The notes under the pieces are model-generated. The model had not been told where the DNA came from. It did not search any database and was given only the letters and a program-made list of their open reading frames with translations. The position numbers and the translations under genes are program-made. Shown piece after piece: positions 8,247 to 12,030 of a stretch of 12,030 nt of DNA. Each line of letters begins with the position of its first letter. The first letter of the stretch is position 1. Source of the DNA: Veillonella sp. (GTDB lineage Bacteria; Bacillota; Negativicutes; Veillonellales; Veillonellaceae); contig DXZL01000012.1 of NCBI GenBank assembly GCA_019419725.1, forward strand, positions 1 to 12,030, in the 5' to 3' direction.

Positions 8247-8277
8247 TTTGCATGCTGTGAAGATTAACCTTTATAAT
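8247..8277 (+). promoter_or_regulatory. Possible yqeY promoter
   Basis: TATAAT at 8272-8277 is a perfect -10 hexamer, 46 bases before the yqeY start and downstream of the rpsU terminator. The -35 is poor: TTGCAT at 8248-8253 with an 18-base spacer, or TTTGCA at 8247-8252 with 19. A separate promoter is expected because the rpsU terminator is strong. Confidence 0.4.
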
Positions 8278-8323
8278 AGTATGATGTAGATTATTACTAA
8301 TTAAAATAGATCAGGAGGATACA

Positions 8324-8767
8324 ATGAGCTTAAAAGATCAATTAAAAGAAGATATGAAAGCGGCTATGAAAGCACGCGAAGAAGGTAAAACTGCTCTTTC
8401 TGTTATTCGCATGGTTAATAGTGCTATTAAAAATACAGAAATCAATGACAAAGTAGAACTTGATGATAATGGTATTCTTGGTATTTTGGCAAAAGAAATG
8501 AAAACTCGTCAAGATTCTTTAACTGAGTTTGAAAAAGCTGGCCGTGAAGATTTGATCGCTCATGTAAAAGAAGAGATGGCTGTGCTTCAAAAATATTTAC
8601 CAGCTCAAATGAGTGAAGATGAAATCCGCACTGTTGTAAAAGAAGCTATTGCAGCTTGTGGCGATGCTGTAAACATGGGTAATGTTATGAAACATGTAAT
8701 GCCAAAAACTAAAGGCCGTGCAGATGGTAAAGTAGTTAATAATATCGTTAAAGAATTACTTGGATAA
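8324..8767 (+). CDS. yqeY: YqeY, GatB/YqeY-domain protein
   Basis: 147-residue soluble, highly helical protein of the family also found as the C-terminal tail domain of GatB, the tRNA-dependent amidotransferase subunit. Recognisable segments are LKEDMKAAMKAREEGKTALSVIRMVNSAIKN (7-37), QKYLPAQMSEDEIRTVVKEAI (88-108) and the C-terminal GNVMKHVMPKTKGRADGKVVNNIVKELL, which closely match the family. Length is standard. The precise role is not established; tRNA or amidotransferase-related binding is the usual suggestion from the shared domain. An AGGAGG at 8313-8318 sets the start. It follows rpsU as in many Firmicutes. Confidence 0.93.
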   Translation: MSLKDQLKEDMKAAMKAREEGKTALSVIRMVNSAIKNTEINDKVELDDNGILGILAKEMKTRQDSLTEFEKAGREDLIAHVKEEMAVLQKYLPAQMSEDEIRTVVKEAIAACGDAVNMGNVMKHVMPKTKGRADGKVVNNIVKELLG

Positions 8768-8830
8768 TCAATTATAAATATAGAAGTAAACATTTCATAT
8801 AGTCAGTATTTTCGATACATTAAAATTGAA

Positions 8831-8852
8831 CTCTTAACCACATAGTTAAGAG
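8831..8852. repeat. Perfect inverted repeat between yqeY and the glnA promoter
   Basis: CTCTTAAC (8831-8838) and GTTAAGAG (8845-8852) form a perfect 8-base inverted repeat with a 6-base centre. No T-tract follows on the + strand, so terminator function for yqeY is doubtful. Its right arm abuts a second inverted repeat, AGAATT (8851-8856) and AATTCT (8861-8866). Both lie just upstream of the glnA -35, a plausible place for a regulator to bind. Confidence 0.45.
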
Positions 8853-8877
8853 AATTATGAAATTCTATAGAAAGTTA

Positions 8878-8907
8878 TTGACATGTATTTTCACTATATG
8901 ATATTAT
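8878..8907 (+). promoter_or_regulatory. glnA promoter (extended -10)
   Basis: TTGACA at 8878-8883 is a perfect -35. The -10 is TATTAT at 8902-8907 (5 of 6) with an 18-base spacer, and it is preceded by TG at 8899-8900, forming an extended -10. The predicted start of transcription is near 8914, giving a leader of about 90 bases. Confidence 0.75.
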
Positions 8908-8925
8908 GATTTCAACAAAATAATT

Positions 8926-8992
8926 GGTCAACGAAGACTCCACTTTAGATATATAGAAATATATATCTATTTGTTGGAGTCTTTTTATTTTT
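8926..8992 (+). terminator. Intrinsic terminator in the glnA leader (probable attenuator)
   Basis: AAGACTCCA (8934-8942) pairs perfectly with TGGAGTCTT (8975-8983). Inside it TAGATATATA (8946-8955) pairs perfectly with TATATATCTA (8960-8969) under a GAAA tetraloop (8956-8959). A T-rich tract (8982-8992) follows and ends at the AGGAGG ribosome binding site (8993-8998) of glnA. The hairpin lies between the glnA promoter and the gene, so it should stop transcription unless something prevents folding. A small competing stem, GGTC (8926-8929) with GACT (8936-8939), overlaps its 5' arm and has the loop AACGAA. The antitermination mechanism is inferred. Confidence 0.8.
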
Positions 8993-9005
8993 AGGAGGAA
9001 CCATT

Positions 9006-10910
9006 ATGACAAATACTAAAGATTTATTGTATTATATTCCAGCTGGTCAATATGGTAAGGAAGGCGTTCTCGCATTATTAGAACAACATCCAGAAATTAA
9101 ATTCGTATCTCTTGTAGGTATCGATTTAGCAGGTAATGATACAGACGAAAAAATTCCTATGTCTGCATTCTTTGATGATTATGAAGCATTCTTTGAAGGT
9201 CGTGCAGTACAAACTGACGGTTCCTCTGTAGTACTTACAAATATTGCCACTTTGAATAATGCACGTGTAGATATGTGGGGCGACCCAAGTGTAAACTGGT
9301 TTGTTGATTATAACTATGAAAATATCGATGAAGCAACAGGTTTGCCAACTGGTACACTTCGTATTCCTGCATTCTTGATGCATAACTATCGTTATGTTGA
9401 TTCTCGTTCTATCTTAAAAAATAGCTGTGACTATGTTCGTGCAGAATTATTATCTTTGATTAAAGAACATGGTCTACCTGGTATGCCTCATGTGAAAGCT
9501 GATGACGTTGTAGATATTATCTTCACATCTGCTACTGAATTGGAATTCTGGGTAAAAACTCCATCTAGAACAGTTACTAAAAAAGAATTATCCGTATCTC
9601 AAAAATTACAAGAACAATACTGGCAACGTACTCATGGTACAGTTCGTACTGCATTAGAACAAGCGGTAGAACGTCTTGATCAATATGGTATGGAAGCAGA
9701 GATGGGCCATAAAGAAGTAGGTGGCGTTAAAGCTAAACTTGATGAAGATGGTCATGAAGCAGTAGTATTAGAACAATTGGAAATCGACTGGAAATTCTCT
9801 GGTAACCCATTACAAACAGCAGATAATGAATTACAAGCTCGTATTATCGTTCGTGAAGTATTCCGTGAAAACGGTCTTGATGTAACATTCAATGCGAAAC
9901 CTATTATTGGTGTAGCTGGTTCTGGTGAACATACACACTTTGGTGTTATGGCTAAATTGAAATCTGGTAAACTTGTTAACTTGTTCAGCCCAGAAGATAT
10001 GCGTAAAGAATCTGCTAGCTCCTTAGGTATTGGTGCAATCATGGGTCTATTGAAACACTACGAAGCAATTAATCCATTCATCAGCTCCACAACAGACTCC
10101 TTAAATCGTTTAAAACCTGGTTTCGAAGCTCCAGTATGTATCGTTACATCTTTAGGTACTGATCCTTCCGAACCAAGCCGTAACCGTACAATCCTTTGTG
10201 GTTTGATTCGTGATATCGATAATCCTATGGCTACACGTTATGAATTGCGTTCTCCTAACCCTTATACAAATACATATACTGCATTAGCATTGATCTTCAT
10301 CTCTGCATTTGATGGTATGAAATATGCTATTACATCTGGTAAAACACAAGCACAATTAGAAGCAGAGCTTTCCAAAGAAGTGGGTGAATCTGCTGATTAC
10401 CTTGCTACAAATCGTGCATATCGTACAGAAAAAGACGTATTCGATGATTTCACTCAAGAAGAACGTAATCAAATGTTTGGTGTTGCACCAGCCACTGTAT
10501 GGGAAAACATTAAAGGTTACCATAACAATCCTGAATTAGTTGAAACATTAGCTCAAGGCAATGCATTCGCTAAAGACTTGATGGATTCCTTCATCGCATC
10601 TATTTTGAAACGTTGGAAACTTGTATTGGCTCACCGCTTAATTCCTGATAATCTTGATACAGTTCGTAAGATGGTAGCTATTCATACTGATAGCCGTAAT
10701 AGTGTAGATGATAAACGTTTTGCAGAAGTTAATGACTTACGTTTCTATCTTGCTAAAGATAGCGATGATCGCAAATCTTTATTCACTCGTTTAATCGATG
10801 CACTTAACTCTGGTGAATATGACTTAGCATCTCAATTGCAAATTGAAATGAACGATAAAATGGAAGAATTAGAAGCTAAATATGCTAACTATGCAAAAAA
10901 TATCTTCTAA
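9006..10910 (+). CDS. glnA: Glutamine synthetase, long class-I-like form
   Basis: Makes glutamine from glutamate, ammonia and ATP, the entry point of ammonia assimilation. Catalytic-core motifs follow the class I order: N-terminal beta-grasp segment FVSLVGIDLAGNDTDEKIP (33-51); metal-binding Glu pair TELEFWV (Glu 178, 180); EQLEIDW (256-262); NAKPIIGVAGSGEHTHFG (296-313), equivalent to KPxxxxxGSGxHxH; RLKPGFEAPV (368-377); SRNR (391-394); and RYELRSPNP (411-419). At 634 residues it is far longer than the usual 440-470, with an insertion around 180-250 and a C-terminal extension ending in a probable coiled coil (about 600-630). Where adenylylated enzymes have Tyr in NLYDLPPEE, this one has Phe 479 in KDVFDDFTQEE, so adenylylation control is unlikely. 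Own promoter, leader terminator and 3' terminator make it a single-gene unit. Confidence 0.93.
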   Translation: MTNTKDLLYYIPAGQYGKEGVLALLEQHPEIKFVSLVGIDLAGNDTDEKIPMSAFFDDYEAFFEGRAVQTDGSSVVLTNIATLNNARVDMWGDPSVNWFVDYNYENIDEATGLPTGTLRIPAFLMHNYRYVDSRSILKNSCDYVRAELLSLIKEHGLPGMPHVKADDVVDIIFTSATELEFWVKTPSRTVTKKELSVSQKLQEQYWQRTHGTVRTALEQAVERLDQYGMEAEMGHKEVGGVKAKLDEDGHEAVVLEQLEIDWKFSGNPLQTADNELQARIIVREVFRENGLDVTFNAKPIIGVAGSGEHTHFGVMAKLKSGKLVNLFSPEDMRKESASSLGIGAIMGLLKHYEAINPFISSTTDSLNRLKPGFEAPVCIVTSLGTDPSEPSRNRTILCGLIRDIDNPMATRYELRSPNPYTNTYTALALIFISAFDGMKYAITSGKTQAQLEAELSKEVGESADYLATNRAYRTEKDVFDDFTQEERNQMFGVAPATVWENIKGYHNNPELVETLAQGNAFAKDLMDSFIASILKRWKLVLAHRLIPDNLDTVRKMVAIHTDSRNSVDDKRFAEVNDLRFYLAKDSDDRKSLFTRLIDALNSGEYDLASQLQIEMNDKMEELEAKYANYAKNIF

Positions 10911-10932
10911 TATCGGTTGATTTTATTACTCA

Positions 10933-10964
10933 AAAAGGGCTCCTACATTTGTAGGAGCCCTTTT
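10933..10964. terminator. Bidirectional terminator between glnA and psiE-like gene
   Basis: AAAAGGGCTCCTAC (10933-10946) pairs perfectly with GTAGGAGCCCTTTT (10951-10964) around a 4-base loop. The A-run on one side and T-run on the other make it work on both strands, serving glnA (+) and the convergent membrane-protein gene (-). Confidence 0.92.
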
Positions 10965-11002
10965 ATTCATATTAACTTTTTATAATTTAGTCGTTAAAGC
11001 TA

Positions 11003-11398
11003 TTACTCGTTATGTCCTATAAACTTTTCTACTAGTACTAAGCTACATACAAGTACAAAAATTGCAACAGACCAGATTAAATTATCATATGACGATTCAT
11101 GATCGATGATTAGCAGTCTAACAATTGCAGTTATGCCAATATATAAAAAGAAATTAAGCGGGAAGTGGAAGTTATTTTTAAAGTATTTTACGATGAGAGC
11201 AATAAACTCAAAGTATAAGAAGAAGGTAATTAATTCTTCAATTAATAAATAGTAAGTGCTATAACCTTGGATATTTGCCCACGTAATAAATCCTAGGCTA
11301 ATTAAGGTATTAATGAGGGCAATACAAAGAGCAATGCCTACACCTACAAGGGCTATATTTTTTATAGTTAATAATAATTTAGAAATACGTATCCACAT
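11003..11398 (-). CDS. PsiE-family small membrane protein
   Basis: 131 residues with four predicted membrane segments at about 10-38, 49-72, 79-98 and 106-126. The segment FFLYFEFIALIVKYFKNNFHFPLNFFLYIGITAIVRLLIIDH contains the PsiE-family core: an acidic residue in the second helix, then FHFPL, YIGITA and RLLIID. E. coli PsiE (136 residues) is induced by phosphate starvation, but its molecular function is unknown. I see no Pho-box-like site here, so phosphate control should not be assumed. An AGGTGAA ribosome binding site (complement of 11405-11411) supports the start. It follows tpx on the same strand, beyond a strong terminator, so it either has its own weak promoter (a TATAGT-like -10 near 11430) or relies on read-through. 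Confidence 0.8.
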   Translation of the reverse strand: MWIRISKLLLTIKNIALVGVGIALCIALINTLISLGFITWANIQGYSTYYLLIEELITFFLYFEFIALIVKYFKNNFHFPLNFFLYIGITAIVRLLIIDHESSYDNLIWSVAIFVLVCSLVLVEKFIGHNE

Positions 11399-11441
11399 AT
11401 ATAATTCACCTACAATAAATATCTAAATACTATACCACATA

Positions 11442-11470
11442 AAAAAGACCGTACACCGTACGGTCTTTTT
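11442..11470 (-). terminator. tpx terminator
   Basis: AAAAAGACCGTAC (11442-11454) pairs perfectly with GTACGGTCTTTTT (11458-11470) around a 3-base loop. On the - strand it lies about 40 bases after the tpx stop and ends in a run of T. The symmetry gives a T-run on the + strand as well, but no + strand gene ends here. Confidence 0.9.
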
Positions 11471-11509
11471 ACGATTACACCACAGTATAATCAAGAGAAT
11501 ATCAAAGGA

Positions 11510-12025
11510 TTAGATATCAGCTTTAATTGCTTCTAATGCAGCATCGAAGTTAACTGCTTGAGTTACTTCAGGTACATATTCAACATAAGTAACTTTGTCT
11601 TCTTTGTTGATTACTACTACGCCACGAGTCAAAAGACGAAGTTCTTCGATCAAGAAACCATAGTTCTCACCGAAGGAAGCATCTTTGTGGTCGGATAAAG
11701 TAATAACTTTATCAACGCCAGCAGCGCCACACCAACGTTTTTGAGCGAACGGCAAGTCCATAGAAATTGTCAATACTACAACATCATCAGAAAGTGCAGT
11801 AGCATCTTGGTTGAACCAACGAGTTTGAGCGTCACAAACGCCTGTATCAAGGGAAGGAACAACGGAGATAACTTTTACTTTACCTTCGAAATCTTTTAAT
11901 GTTTTAGGTTGTAAGTCGTTGCTTAAAACTGTGAAGTCAGGAGCTTGTTGACCTACTTTAACTTCTGGACCAACCAATGTGATAGGGCCACCTGCAAATG
12001 TTACTACGCCAGTACGTTTTTCCAT
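11510..12025 (-). CDS. tpx: Tpx, thiol peroxidase (atypical 2-Cys peroxiredoxin)
   Basis: Reduces peroxides, especially lipid hydroperoxides, using thioredoxin as electron donor. 171 residues, normal for the family (about 165-168). The N-terminal [12 protein letters not shown] hairpin is typical of Tpx. The peroxidatic cysteine is Cys 64 in [16 protein letters not shown], with Thr 61 as the catalytic threonine of TxxC. The resolving cysteine is Cys 99 in [11 protein letters not shown]. The conserved Arg lies in LLTRGVVVI. The start ATG (complement of 12023-12025) is only 5 bases from the window end, so the ribosome binding site and promoter are out of view. In an anaerobe or microaerophile it would serve oxidative-stress defence. 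Confidence 0.96.
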   Translation of the reverse strand: MEKRTGVVTFAGGPITLVGPEVKVGQQAPDFTVLSNDLQPKTLKDFEGKVKVISVVPSLDTGVCDAQTRWFNQDATALSDDVVVLTISMDLPFAQKRWCGAAGVDKVITLSDHKDASFGENYGFLIEELRLLTRGVVVINKEDKVTYVEYVPEVTQAVNFDAALEAIKADI

Positions 12026-12030
12026 GTTGT

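Noticed and set aside
8908..9005. T-box or glutamine riboswitch in the glnA leader
   Set aside because: The leader is about 90 bases, has no T-box core sequence, and consists mainly of the terminator hairpin; no known riboswitch core is recognisable.

Overview
The window is a stretch of core chromosome from a low-GC bacterium. Its gene order (hrcA-grpE-dnaK-dnaJ-prmA-rsmE-mtaB-HIT-rpsU-yqeY) is the classic Firmicutes heat-shock and translation neighbourhood. Base composition, protein sequences and the PsiE-like and Tpx genes fit Negativicutes, most likely Veillonella; the genus is an inference from pattern recognition, not a database match. No mobile element, CRISPR array, tRNA or rRNA is visible. 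No gap between genes exceeds 300 bases.

Positions 1-7797 (+ strand) look like one long operon. A 5'-truncated hrcA (heat-shock repressor) is followed by grpE, dnaK and dnaJ (the Hsp70 machine), then prmA (ribosomal protein L11 methyltransferase), rsmE (16S rRNA m3U methyltransferase), mtaB (tRNA methylthiotransferase) and a HIT-family hydrolase. Gaps are short, and prmA and rsmE overlap by 4 bp. The dnaJ/prmA junction is the exception: it carries three successive hairpins. The last lies inside the first 22 codons of prmA and looks like an intrinsic terminator. It may partly separate the chaperone genes from the modification genes. No convincing terminator follows the HIT gene.

Positions 7863-8767 hold rpsU (ribosomal protein S21, too short for many ORF callers), with a consensus promoter, a very strong ribosome binding site and a strong terminator, then yqeY (GatB/YqeY-domain protein).

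Positions 8831-10964 hold a glutamine synthetase gene under its own extended -10 promoter. Its short leader contains a full intrinsic terminator ending right at the Shine-Dalgarno sequence, which is the layout of an attenuated or antiterminated gene. A small hexaloop hairpin overlapping the terminator's 5' arm resembles half of an ANTAR-protein target. The enzyme is an unusually long class-I-like form and lacks the adenylylation tyrosine, so control at the RNA level would make sense. A bidirectional terminator follows.

Positions 11003-12025 (- strand) hold tpx (thiol peroxidase) and, downstream of it across a strong terminator, a small membrane protein of the PsiE family. The most interesting signals in the window are RNA-level: the hairpin cluster at the start of prmA and the glnA leader.
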